Below, one piece after another: positions 7,796 to 15,752 of a stretch of DNA of 34,470 nt. Each line of letters opens with the position of its first letter. Position 1 is the stretch's first letter. A program made the position numbers and the translations under genes. This stretch comes from Terriglobia bacterium (lineage in GTDB: Bacteria; Acidobacteriota; Terriglobia; Acidiferrales; UBA7541). The DNA lies in NCBI GenBank assembly GCA_020073485.1, contig JAIQFB010000011.1, positions 114,046 through 148,515 on the forward strand. Direction: 5' to 3'. The notes beneath the pieces were generated by a model. That model was not told the DNA's origin and did not search any database. It saw nothing but the letters and a program-made list of their open reading frames with translations.

Positions 7796-7871
7796 GTAGG
7801 ACAGGTTTCAGCCTGTCGCTTTTGATCTTTCTTACCCCCGCGAAAACCAGACAGGCTGAAGGCTGTCCTAC
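7796..7871. repeat. Complete palindrome of family A between two minus-strand genes
   Basis: The left arm starts GTAGGACAGGTTTCAGCCTG and the right arm (7843-7871) contains CAGACAGGCTGAAGGCTG and ends CCTAC. Arms of about 28 bases pair with few mismatches around a loop of roughly 20 bases. The element begins immediately after the stop codon of the M16 gene (7872, reading leftward) and ends just before the ComEA-like gene, so its RNA could end transcription or stabilise the upstream mRNA. Confidence 0.72.
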
Positions 7872-9245
7872 CTAAGTCCGATTCCCCTGCGTGTCATACA
7901 CTTCCGGCTGGCCAAATTGCGCCGCCTGCGCCTCGATCTGCGCGCGGTCGCCGACCAGCACGATTTGCGCGTTTGCCGAATCGAAATATTTTTGTGCCGC
8001 ATCCCGAACATCGCCGGCCGTAAGTTTTAAGATCCGCGCCCGGTAGGTTTCGAGATAATCGTCGGGCAAACGTTCGAGCGTGGACATGGCCAGCTGTCCG
8101 GCCAGGCCGTCCTGCGTCGCCAGGCCCAGCGAAAAAATTCCGGTCAGATAATTGCGCGCGTCCGCCAATTCTTCTTCTCCCACCGGCGTCGAGCGCATGC
8201 GGTCTATTTCGTAAAATATTTCCGTGAGCGTGGCCGCAGCCACATCGTTGCGCACCGCCGCTCCGATGCTGAAATAACCGTGCTTGCGCAGCGGTTGCGC
8301 GCCGCTGCGCGGGCTGTAGGTGTAGCCCTTCTCCTCGCGAATGTTCATCACCAGGCGCGAATTAAACGCGCCGCCGTAGATTGAATTCGCGAGAACCAGA
8401 GGCAGCCAGTCCGGATGCTGGCGCGTGATCGCCCGGTTCCCCACCAGCACCTGCGTCTGTACCGACCCCGGCAGATGCACCAGATACACCTTTCGTCCGG
8501 CAAGTTCCGGCAACGCAGGGTTCGGAGCCTCTTCCGCTTTTCCAGCGGGCCAGGAACCAAAAATTTCCTCGATCCGATCGAGCATTGCTTTGGGCGAAAA
8601 ATCTCCCACCAGGACCAGCAGGGCGTTTCCGGGGCGATAGTATTTCCTGTAAAAATCCTTCAGTTGATCCAGGCGGTAGGCCTCGGCCTGCGCCTCGGTC
8701 GGCGAAATGGTTCCGTAGGGATGCGTCCCGAACAACACGCGGCGGAGGCGCTCGTTCGCCAGAAATCCGGGCGTGGTGCGTTCGATCTTCAGACCTTCGA
8801 CCAATTGCCGGCGTTCCCGCTCGAATTCCTCGGCGGGAAACGAAGCGTTCTGTGTCAGCTCAGCGACCAGACGCAGAAGTTCGTTCGAAAAATCAGCCAG
8901 GCCGGCAAAGGAAACCGCGCTGGTGTCGGCGCCTGCTCCGCTGGATAGATCCGCGCCCATGCGACGCAGGTCTTCCTCGATCTGGCGGCTGCTACGCGCG
9001 GTGGTGCCCGTGCGCGCGACGGTCGCGGTCATATCCGCCAGGCCCGGCGCGTAGGCAGCCGTCACCGCGTTGCCGCTGCGAAAAAATAACTGCCCGGTGA
9101 ATTTGGGAATGGTGTGGGACTCGACGAGCACGACTTCGAGGCCGTTCGAAAGCGTGGTGCGCACGCGCTGCGGCCAGATCACCGGCCGCGCGGCGGTCAG
9201 CGCGGGGATTGCGGCATTTCCTTCGGAACGCGGCACGGAAGCCAT
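7872..9245 (-). CDS. M16 family peptidase-like protein, non-catalytic subunit
   Basis: 457 residues with two M16 (pitrilysin/insulinase-type) domains. Where catalytic members have HxxEH this protein reads GLADMTATVA, so no zinc site can form. It retains the substrate-binding Arg/Tyr pair late in the chain (NIREEKGYTYSPRSG), which non-catalytic partners usually keep. In bacteria such proteins pair with a catalytic M16 subunit, like the alpha and beta subunits of mitochondrial processing peptidase. The catalytic partner is encoded directly upstream. The TGA of that gene and the ATG here share one base (TGATG at 9243-9247), which points to translational coupling and equal dosage. A TTG at 9248 is in frame, but the ATG at 9245 is the natural start. 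Confidence 0.92.
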   Translation of the reverse strand: MASVPRSEGNAAIPALTAARPVIWPQRVRTTLSNGLEVVLVESHTIPKFTGQLFFRSGNAVTAAYAPGLADMTATVARTGTTARSSRQIEEDLRRMGADLSSGAGADTSAVSFAGLADFSNELLRLVAELTQNASFPAEEFERERRQLVEGLKIERTTPGFLANERLRRVLFGTHPYGTISPTEAQAEAYRLDQLKDFYRKYYRPGNALLVLVGDFSPKAMLDRIEEIFGSWPAGKAEEAPNPALPELAGRKVYLVHLPGSVQTQVLVGNRAITRQHPDWLPLVLANSIYGGAFNSRLVMNIREEKGYTYSPRSGAQPLRKHGYFSIGAAVRNDVAAATLTEIFYEIDRMRSTPVGEEELADARNYLTGIFSLGLATQDGLAGQLAMSTLERLPDDYLETYRARILKLTAGDVRDAAQKYFDSANAQIVLVGDRAQIEAQAAQFGQPEVYDTQGNRT

Positions 9246-10561
9246 CAAGCCGCCCCTTTCTTCGCCGGCTGGCGAATGGCGATGGAGCGGTTGTGCCGCG
9301 TGAGGAGCTTTTGTGCGACGGCCTGGACGGCGTCCGGCGTGACATCCATGAATCCGCCCAGGATCGAATTCACCAGGCGCGGTTCGTTATCAAACAACGT
9401 GAAGCAGGCCAATAGATGCATCAACCCGTAGCGCGGAATGGAAGCGCCGTGGCCTCCTTCGAGCATGGAAAAATAATTCGACCGGAACTTCACCTTGATG
9501 GGGTCGAGCTCTTCGGACGTCATTCCCTTTTGCTTCATCTCGTCCAGGACATCGTCATATGCGGCAATGGCCTGGTCCGACGAATATTCGGTCTTGTGCA
9601 GCAGGCGCGAAACCATCAGCGTCGGCCCGTTGTAATCGAACAAGTCGCCGACCGGATAATGGATGCCGCCTTCCGCGTCCACGGCAATTTGCTGTTCAAG
9701 CACCAGCCGGCGGTACACGCGCCCGGCGCGGCCGCCGTGCAGCGCCTGGTCGAGCATCGCCGCGGCGTACCACTCGGGCGTGAGGCGGCGCGGCGCCTGG
9801 TATCCGATGGCGATGCCCGGCAGCGTGCCGAATTTTTCCTCGACCACGCCACGCCGCTCCTCGATCTGCGGCGGCTCGTCGATATCGGCGGGCGCGGGTT
9901 GCGGCCCGGAGGGAATCGACGCGAAGTGGCGCTCCGCTAATTTGAAAGCCTCGTCAAAATCGACGTCACCCAAGATCAGCAGCACGGCGTTGGACGGGGC
10001 ATAGTAGGTCTTGAAAAAATTCTGGACGTCATCCAGCGTGGCCGCGTCGAGATCGTCAAAATCCCCGTAAAAATTGTGGGCGTTGGACCAGTTGCGGTAA
10101 GCGATGGGAGGGAGATCGAGCCACGGAAATCCGCCATAGGGCTGGTTGAGGACATTGACGCGCACTTCCTCCTTCACAACGTCCCGCTGGTTGCGCAGAT
10201 TCTCGTCGTCCACCTTGAGGGCGCGCATGCGGTCGGCTTCGAGCCACAGCACGCGGTCGAGCGCGTTCGAGGGCACCGATTCGTAATAATTGGTGACGTC
10301 ATAATGCGTGGATCCGTTCAGCACGCCGCCCGAGGAATTGATCAGCTTGATGTGCACCATCTTGCCGGCGTTCGCCGAACCCTGGAACATCATGTGTTCG
10401 AACAGGTGCGCGAAGCCGCTGCGACCGCGCGGCTCGATGCGAAACCCAATGTTGTAGTAGACGCCCACGGTGGCCACCGGGGCCGCGCGGTCCGGCGAAA
10501 CTACCACGCGCAGGCCGTTGGGCAGTGTCGTGCTCTCGATCGGAAGGTTCAGTTGTGTCAA
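9245..10561 (-). CDS. M16 family zinc metallopeptidase, catalytic subunit
   Basis: 438 residues. The inverted zinc motif HLFEH sits at 52-56 (H52, H56 ligands, E55 base) and the third ligand is E132 in DVVKEEVRVN, exactly 76 residues after H56, as in the family. The protein has the usual pattern of two homologous halves. There is no signal peptide, so it may act in the cytoplasm or be exported some other way. The partner gene for the inactive subunit follows with a one-base overlap. The start is a TTG at 10561 with GGGGGA a few bases upstream. A stop codon closes the frame upstream and no ATG precedes the conserved LPNGLRVVV, so the TTG is the only good choice. The likely role is degradation of peptides or of leftover targeting peptides. 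Confidence 0.93.
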   Translation of the reverse strand: MTQLNLPIESTTLPNGLRVVVSPDRAAPVATVGVYYNIGFRIEPRGRSGFAHLFEHMMFQGSANAGKMVHIKLINSSGGVLNGSTHYDVTNYYESVPSNALDRVLWLEADRMRALKVDDENLRNQRDVVKEEVRVNVLNQPYGGFPWLDLPPIAYRNWSNAHNFYGDFDDLDAATLDDVQNFFKTYYAPSNAVLLILGDVDFDEAFKLAERHFASIPSGPQPAPADIDEPPQIEERRGVVEEKFGTLPGIAIGYQAPRRLTPEWYAAAMLDQALHGGRAGRVYRRLVLEQQIAVDAEGGIHYPVGDLFDYNGPTLMVSRLLHKTEYSSDQAIAAYDDVLDEMKQKGMTSEELDPIKVKFRSNYFSMLEGGHGASIPRYGLMHLLACFTLFDNEPRLVNSILGGFMDVTPDAVQAVAQKLLTRHNRSIAIRQPAKKGAA

Positions 10562-10628
10562 GCAATCCCCCAGAAACCAAAATCAAAGGCGGCGAACATC
10601 TGTTGTTGAGAAATCTTGCAGTCCACTC

Positions 10629-11510
10629 TTATTTATTTCTCCCCTTCGGGCCGGAACGAAATGCGCGATCGAGTTGCCGCAGCGTGGCGGCGGGCTGGCT
10701 GGACAGTACGACGGCTTTCAGCCGTGAAAGAGCTTCGTATGCAGCAAGATACTCCGGCGGAAAATCGGCCAGAGCCTTGACGTGGCGTTGCACGGTTGAA
10801 TAATCTCCTCGCGCCATCGGCCCCGTCCATGCCGGGCGCGGCCCAACGGATTCAAAATTGTCCAGCGTCTGGCGCGTCAGGGGCAAGAGCGCGCGGATCG
10901 CCTGACGGCGCGTAAATCCTTGCGCCATCAATAAGCGCACGGCTGTTTCCATCAACGCCAGGACATGCGCGCACGCAAATGATCCAGCGGCATGATACGC
11001 CGCTTTGTTCGCTCCCGACAAGCGCACCGCCACTCCGCCAATCTGGCGAATCATTTTTCGCGCCGCCTTAAGAGCGATCGGGCCGCCATCGATCCCGAAT
11101 ATGCGCCCGGCAAGCTCCGGTGGACGCTGATTGCCGAACGTTTGCATCGGGTGCATCGACCCAGTCGCCGCTCCCAAGTCAGCCAGGGGTTTGAGAACGG
11201 AGGAGTCATTGGCGCCGCTGGTGTGCAGCACGACTTTCCCGCACCATTCCTCGCCGCCGATTTGTGCCAGTCTTTTCGCGACGCTTTCGATGACGTCGTC
11301 CGGGGTAGTGATTAGGATAACGGTAGAATCTAGTACCTGGCGGGTCAGCGTGCCTGCGGGATATCCCGCGCCGATTGCGCGCACGGCCGCCCGCGCTGTG
11401 GGTAGGGACCTTCCCGTGACCGCGCCGATGCGCCAGCCAAGGCCGTGCAATTGGCGCCCCAGAGCGCGGCCCACGCGCCCCGCGCCCACGATGGATAAGG
11501 TCTCCGACAT
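10629..11510 (-). CDS. Rossmann-fold oxidoreductase-like protein with DUF2520 domain
   Basis: 293 residues. An N-terminal NAD(P)-binding fold with GAGRVG at 9-14 and a second nucleotide-side motif (ILITTPDDVI) is followed by the DUF2520-type helical domain, whose marks are LHTSGAND, GSMHPMQTF, and YHAAGSFACAHVLALMETA. Such proteins look like small relatives of ketopantoate reductase or 6-phosphogluconate dehydrogenase, but their substrate is unknown. The frame continues upstream to 11675, but the ATG at 11510 starts just before the first beta strand. It is only 18 bases from the divergent glycosyltransferase frame, so the two must share overlapping promoter or leader sequence. Its 3' coding end contains a palindrome-C core (10711-10725). 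Confidence 0.85.
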   Translation of the reverse strand: MSETLSIVGAGRVGRALGRQLHGLGWRIGAVTGRSLPTARAAVRAIGAGYPAGTLTRQVLDSTVILITTPDDVIESVAKRLAQIGGEEWCGKVVLHTSGANDSSVLKPLADLGAATGSMHPMQTFGNQRPPELAGRIFGIDGGPIALKAARKMIRQIGGVAVRLSGANKAAYHAAGSFACAHVLALMETAVRLLMAQGFTRRQAIRALLPLTRQTLDNFESVGPRPAWTGPMARGDYSTVQRHVKALADFPPEYLAAYEALSRLKAVVLSSQPAATLRQLDRAFRSGPKGRNK

Positions 11511-11528
11511 ACCCTGTGTTAGCATAAC

Positions 11529-12719
11529 TTGTTTGGCTATCTTCGCGCTGCGGACATTTTTATTTTGCACATTTTCTGGATCGTATTGTTTGGTTTGATT
11601 GCCTCTCTGTGGGTCGTGCAGGGGGTCCGAGCCGGCTTTGGGATGTCGCGCCTGCCGTGGCTTCGCGATGCCCATCCATCGGGTTCCCCGGACGCGCCCC
11701 TGCTTTCCATCATCTTCGCAGCCAGGGATGAGTCAGAAAAACTTCCCGCGGCCCTGGCGACACAGCTCGATCAGGATTATCCGCGTTATGAGGTCATCGC
11801 GGTCAATGACCGTTCGCAGGACCAGACTCCCGGCATTCTGCGCGATTTCCAGCGCACAAATCCGAACCTGAAGGTCATTGATCTGGACACCTTGCCGGCC
11901 GGCTGGCTGGGAAAGCCGCACGCGCTGGTTGCTGGGTTCGAACAATCCCGGGGCGAGTGGATCGTTTTCACCGATGCGGACGTCCATTTCGCTCCCGATG
12001 TGTTGCGCCGCGCCGTAGCGTTGGCCGAAGAGCGCCATTGGGACCATCTGAGCCTCCTGGCCTCAGTCGAAATGCGCGGATTTTGGGAGATCACCGCGAT
12101 TTCCTATTTCGGTTTGGGATTCGTGTTTGGCAATGAGCCCTGGCTGACGTCTAATCCCCGCTCGGGGCGTTACGTGGGAATCGGCGCCTTCCAACTGGTA
12201 CGCCGCGCCGCCTATGAAAAGTCCGGCGGACACGCGCGCCTGCGCATGGACGTCATCGAGGACATGAAACTCGGCAAAATCGTGAAGAGGGCGGGGTTCC
12301 GGTCCGGAGTGGCCGTGGCGCAGGACATGGTGAAAGTGCGGTGGCACAGCGGCGTGCACAACGTCATTCGCGGCGTCACCAAGAACATGTTTGCCGCGTG
12401 CCATTACAATGCGATATATGCGCTAGGTGCCATGCTGCTGACTTTGGTGATGAGCGTACTTCCTTTTTTCGGCGTTGCGTTTGGATTAGGCTGGGCGCGC
12501 GTGTTTGCAGGAATCGCGGTAGCGGCGGCCGTCTTGATCCATGGCGGAATGGTTCGCTCGACCGACGCTTCCCCGCTCTACGGACTTACGCATCCGCTGG
12601 GGGCGCTGCTGTTTTGCTGGATGATGGCGCGCTCGGCGATCGCGACGCTGTGGCGCGGCGGTGTGGTGTGGCGGGAAACGTTTTATCCGCTGGAGGAGTT
12701 GCGCAAAGGATTGGTGTGA
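11529..12719 (+). CDS. Membrane glycosyltransferase family 2 (CrtQ/HpnB-like)
   Basis: 396 residues. There is one N-terminal membrane helix (about 11-32), then a GT-A catalytic domain: LSIIFAARDESEKL, VIAVNDRSQDQT, the LPAGWLGKPHAL block and the DxD motif FTDADVHF. Three hydrophobic segments follow near the C-terminus. The GWxGKxxAL block and the overall layout resemble carotenoid glycosyltransferase CrtQ and the hopanoid-associated HpnB, so a lipid acceptor at the inner membrane is plausible, but this is by analogy. The start is a TTG at 11529; no ATG occurs before the membrane helix and the ribosome site is weak, so a TTG a little downstream (11565) is possible. It is divergent from the DUF2520 gene. 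Confidence 0.85.
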   Translation: MFGYLRAADIFILHIFWIVLFGLIASLWVVQGVRAGFGMSRLPWLRDAHPSGSPDAPLLSIIFAARDESEKLPAALATQLDQDYPRYEVIAVNDRSQDQTPGILRDFQRTNPNLKVIDLDTLPAGWLGKPHALVAGFEQSRGEWIVFTDADVHFAPDVLRRAVALAEERHWDHLSLLASVEMRGFWEITAISYFGLGFVFGNEPWLTSNPRSGRYVGIGAFQLVRRAAYEKSGGHARLRMDVIEDMKLGKIVKRAGFRSGVAVAQDMVKVRWHSGVHNVIRGVTKNMFAACHYNAIYALGAMLLTLVMSVLPFFGVAFGLGWARVFAGIAVAAAVLIHGGMVRSTDASPLYGLTHPLGALLFCWMMARSAIATLWRGGVVWRETFYPLEELRKGLV

Positions 12720-12787
12720 GAGGGCGCGACAGGTCTGCGGCGCGCGGACTTCGATGGCGCGCCTTTACCGGCCGAGGGGAATGTCGA

Positions 12788-12888
12788 GTAGCGCAGCCAC
12801 TCCTGGCTGTGCGATTTTGTAGGCCATTGATACGTCTCCGACTTAACTTCGATTGCAAAGATCGCACAGGCAAGAGTGCATGTGCTAC
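12788..12888. repeat. Complete palindrome of family B
   Basis: The left arm 12788-12815 begins GTAGCGCAGCCACTCCTGGC and the right arm 12861-12888 ends GTGCATGTGCTAC. The 28-base arms agree at 23 positions, with a 45-base loop. The element fills most of the 266-base gap between the glycosyltransferase and the next gene. The same unit occurs singly at 7339-7373 and as a related palindrome at 17881-17954. Confidence 0.68.
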
Positions 12889-12985
12889 TTGAGGCCCCAT
12901 TCATGTAAATTTCAGGTTTAGTTGATAACTTCTGGTGTTGAAATCGCATTCATCCGAGAAATTTCATGCACGGGGAGGAACTCCC

Positions 12986-13918
12986 ATGACGAATGCCGCT
13001 CCCTCGAAGCAACTGGGCCTGGTGATTCTCGCAGCAGTGTTTGTAATCGCGGGAAGTATGAGCATCCCGGAGGTAAGAAATCTGGCGCTGAAGTCTCTGC
13101 AATCACTGCGCATGCAGAAAGTGCAGGCGGTGAACGCCAATTTTTCGCAGTTTGCGGACGCGAATGCGAACCCCACGCTGCACCAGATGGTCACGCAGAT
13201 GATTTCCGACAAAGTACAGGTCGAGGAAAACGAAGAGGACCAGCCGGCTGCCGATGTAGCCAGCGCGCGCCAATTGGCGGGATTTGACGTGATGCTGCTG
13301 GGAGCGCGAAAGGACGCGCCGAAAATCACCGTCGGCGGGGCGCACAAAATTGCCGTGGGCGTGGACCGCGCGCGGTTGCAGGCAATCGCCACCGAGGCGG
13401 GCCATCCGGAACTGGCGCTGCCGCAATCGCTGGACGGCGCGACCGTCGGCGTGCAGGTGCCGCGTTCGGTGCAAGTGCAGTATGGGACATGCCCGGGGCC
13501 GACCGATGCCAGCCGGGTGATCGCGGACAACATCACCGGGCCGTCGCCGACGACCACCGAGTTCAGCGACTGCGTGCGGCTGCGCGAGGGGCCCGATCCG
13601 GACGTGAATTTGCCGTCGGGCCTGGACATCAGCGGCCTGGCGGAAATCGGACTGGAAACGGCGGGGATGACGCCGCAGCAGGCCAGCGATTTTCTGCATA
13701 CGGTGAATTGGAAAGCGACGCTGACGCTGGCGGTTCCCCGCGCGCTGCGTTCCTATGAAGTGGTGAAGGTCAACGGGACCGACGCCACGCTGCTCAGCAT
13801 GGCCGGCAGGCGCGGGCCGGGGTATGCGCTCATCTGGACGAAAAATGGGATTGATTATTCGCTCACCGGATTTGGAGATTCCAGCCAGGCTGTGACGTTG
13901 GCCGATTCGCTGAAGTGA
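12986..13918 (+). CDS. Membrane-anchored exported protein, DUF4367-like C-terminus, upstream of ABC exporter
   Basis: 310 residues. An uncleaved signal anchor (LGLVILAAVFVIAGSMSI, about 10-27) precedes a long extracytoplasmic part. The C-terminal 70 residues (YEVVKVNGTDATLLSMAGR, then ALIWTKNGIDYSLTGFGDSS) follow the pattern of DUF4367-type domains found in anti-sigma or lipoprotein-like proteins, in which a Trp-x-x-x-Gly-Ile-x-Tyr strand is typical; this is a tentative match. Two cysteines in the middle may form a disulfide outside the cell. The ATG at 12986 has GGGGAGGA six bases before it, so the start is firm. It is 13 bases ahead of the ABC ATPase gene and very probably in the same operon, suggesting an accessory or sensing role for that exporter. 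Confidence 0.8.
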   Translation: MTNAAPSKQLGLVILAAVFVIAGSMSIPEVRNLALKSLQSLRMQKVQAVNANFSQFADANANPTLHQMVTQMISDKVQVEENEEDQPAADVASARQLAGFDVMLLGARKDAPKITVGGAHKIAVGVDRARLQAIATEAGHPELALPQSLDGATVGVQVPRSVQVQYGTCPGPTDASRVIADNITGPSPTTTEFSDCVRLREGPDPDVNLPSGLDISGLAEIGLETAGMTPQQASDFLHTVNWKATLTLAVPRALRSYEVVKVNGTDATLLSMAGRRGPGYALIWTKNGIDYSLTGFGDSSQAVTLADSLK

Positions 13919-13931
13919 ACGGGGGCTGACT

Positions 13932-14858
13932 CTGTCTCAGCAGAATAATTTCGCCATCCAGACTCAACATTTGCGCAAGGTGTTTGGGGAAAAGGTCGCG
14001 GTGCGCGACCTCACCCTGACCGTGCGGCGCGGTGAAATTTTCGGCTTCCTTGGCCCGAACGGCGCGGGCAAAAGCACTTCCATCAAAATGCTACTGGGTC
14101 TCGCCAAGCCTACTGGCGGCGAGGCGTGGGTGCTGGGCGCGCCGGCCGGCGACGTCGAAATTCGACGAAAAATCGGGTTCCTACCGGAGAATTTTCGCTT
14201 CTACGAATGGCTCACGCCAGCGGAACTTCTGCACTTGCACGGCCGGCTCTGCGGAGTTTCCAGCGCAAAGCTTGCGGAGCGCGTCCCTGCCCTGATCGAC
14301 CTGGTTGGACTCACACCGCACATCAACAAGCGCCTGCAGAATTTCTCGAAAGGCATGCTGCAGCGCGCGGGGCTGGCACAGGCGATGGTCCACGAGCCCG
14401 ACCTGATTTTCCTCGACGAGCCGACGTCGGGGCTTGACCCGCTCGGCCGCCGCATGGTGCGCGATATCATCCGCGCGCAGCGCGACCGGGGAGCCACCGT
14501 GTTTTTGAATTCCCATATTTTGAGCGAAATCGAAATCACCTGCGACGAGGTGGTGTTTATCCGCGAGGGCGAAGTGGTGACCAGCCGCGACCTGCACGCG
14601 CAGCAGGAAGAGGCGGTGCGCGTCGATGTGCGCGCGAGAAAACTTTCTCCGGAATGCATCGAGGGCCTTGCCCGCTGGTGTGACTCCGCGCATGCCGACG
14701 AGGAGCGGCTCACGCTGACCACGCCGTCCCGCCAGCGCCTTCCCGATATTTTGCGATTTCTGGTCGGATCAGGCGCCGAGGTGTACCAATTCACGCCGCA
14801 GCGCATGACGCTCGAGGAATTGTTCATCAGCGTGATGGGCGAGGATCGGGGATTCTGA
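13932..14858 (+). CDS. ABC transporter ATP-binding protein (ABC-2 export type)
   Basis: Nucleotide-binding subunit, 308 residues from the start proposed here. Walker A GPNGAGKST at about 41-49, a Q-loop near LPENFRFYEWLTPAE, the signature as NFSKGMLQR instead of LSGGQ, Walker B LIFLDEPTSGLDP, and a switch His in NSHILSEIE are all present. A 90-residue C-terminal extension is usual for ABC-2 ATPases. No ATG or GTG opens the frame. A TTG at 13971 would cut into the first strand (conserved residues before RKVFG are lost), whereas a CTG at 13932 sits six bases after GGGGG and gives MSQQNNFAIQTQHLRKVFG, the expected N-terminus. I favour the CTG. The permease gene follows with a one-base overlap. 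Confidence 0.92.
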   Translation: MSQQNNFAIQTQHLRKVFGEKVAVRDLTLTVRRGEIFGFLGPNGAGKSTSIKMLLGLAKPTGGEAWVLGAPAGDVEIRRKIGFLPENFRFYEWLTPAELLHLHGRLCGVSSAKLAERVPALIDLVGLTPHINKRLQNFSKGMLQRAGLAQAMVHEPDLIFLDEPTSGLDPLGRRMVRDIIRAQRDRGATVFLNSHILSEIEITCDEVVFIREGEVVTSRDLHAQQEEAVRVDVRARKLSPECIEGLARWCDSAHADEERLTLTTPSRQRLPDILRFLVGSGAEVYQFTPQRMTLEELFISVMGEDRGF

Positions 14859-15688
14859 TGGGGGCGTGGATCATGGCGGGCATCACGTTTCGCGAGGCGG
14901 CGCGCAAGAAGGTCTTGTGGACCGCGCTGCTGGCCGGCGCCGGCTTTCTGCTGGTGTTTGGGATCGGATTGCATTTTCAGGAGGGAGATTTTCGCAATTC
15001 CAGCGTGCCGCCGTTTTTGCGCTATCAGGTGATCAGCGCGATGTTGATGATTGGTCTCTATACCGTCGATCTGCTGGCCGTGGTGATGACCACGCTCACG
15101 TCCGTGGACACGATTGCGGGCGAAATTACTTCCGGAACGATTCACGCCATCGCCACCAAGCCCATGGACCGCTGGCAAATCCTGATCGGCAAATGGCTGG
15201 GCTTCGTGGCGATGGCCGGCGTGTACGTTGGGCTGATGTTCGGCGGCACGATTGCCGAGGGCTATTACATTGGCGGCGTGATGGCGCAACATCCGCTGCG
15301 CGGCGGGCTGCTGGTGTTTCTGGAATGCGTTGTGGCGCTGTCGGTCACATTCATGTTCGGCACCTGGTTTTCAACGCTCACCAGCGGCGTGATCACGCTC
15401 GGCCTGCTCGGGGTCGCGTTCCTGGGCGGCTGGCTGGAACAGATGAGCGGGTTTACGGAAGGCTCGCGGCTGGCGATGGTCGGGATTATTTCGAGCCTGA
15501 TCATGCCAAGCGAGGCAGTGTGGCGGCGCGCCGCCTTTGAGATGGAGTCGCCGCTTTCCGGATCGCTGCAATTCTCGCCGTTTTCGGATATTTCCATTCC
15601 CAGCGGCGCGATGATCGGATATGCGTGCATTTACATGATTATTGCGCTCGGCATCGCTGTGTATCATTTTCGCGAGCGCGACCTCTAA
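14858..15688 (+). CDS. ABC-2 type permease subunit
   Basis: 276 residues with about six membrane helices. The N-terminal MAGITFREAARKKVLW is the usual cytoplasmic lead-in of ABC-2 permeases such as NosY-like proteins, and TIAGEITSGTIHAIATKPMD is the conserved coupling segment between helices 2 and 3 that contacts the ATPase. Its ATG shares one base with the ATPase stop codon (TGATG), so expression is coupled. With the ATPase and the anchored protein upstream it should form an exporter at the inner membrane; the substrate cannot be read from sequence. It ends 64 bases before the convergent uvrB; no clear terminator hairpin is seen in that gap. Confidence 0.92.
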   Translation: MGAWIMAGITFREAARKKVLWTALLAGAGFLLVFGIGLHFQEGDFRNSSVPPFLRYQVISAMLMIGLYTVDLLAVVMTTLTSVDTIAGEITSGTIHAIATKPMDRWQILIGKWLGFVAMAGVYVGLMFGGTIAEGYYIGGVMAQHPLRGGLLVFLECVVALSVTFMFGTWFSTLTSGVITLGLLGVAFLGGWLEQMSGFTEGSRLAMVGIISSLIMPSEAVWRRAAFEMESPLSGSLQFSPFSDISIPSGAMIGYACIYMIIALGIAVYHFRERDL

Positions 15689-15752
15689 TTTCTTCTCCTA
15701 AGTTTCCCTAAAAAACCCGTGTAGAGCTGCGCGACTGGGTGGAAATTTCCGT

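Noticed and set aside
11933-11951. tRNA T-arm-like GGGTTCGAACAATCCC
   Set aside because: Falls inside the glycosyltransferase coding sequence and no acceptor, D or anticodon arms surround it.
14201-15292. 363-codon minus-strand ORF
   Set aside because: Antisense across the ABC ATPase and permease genes; no credible protein features.
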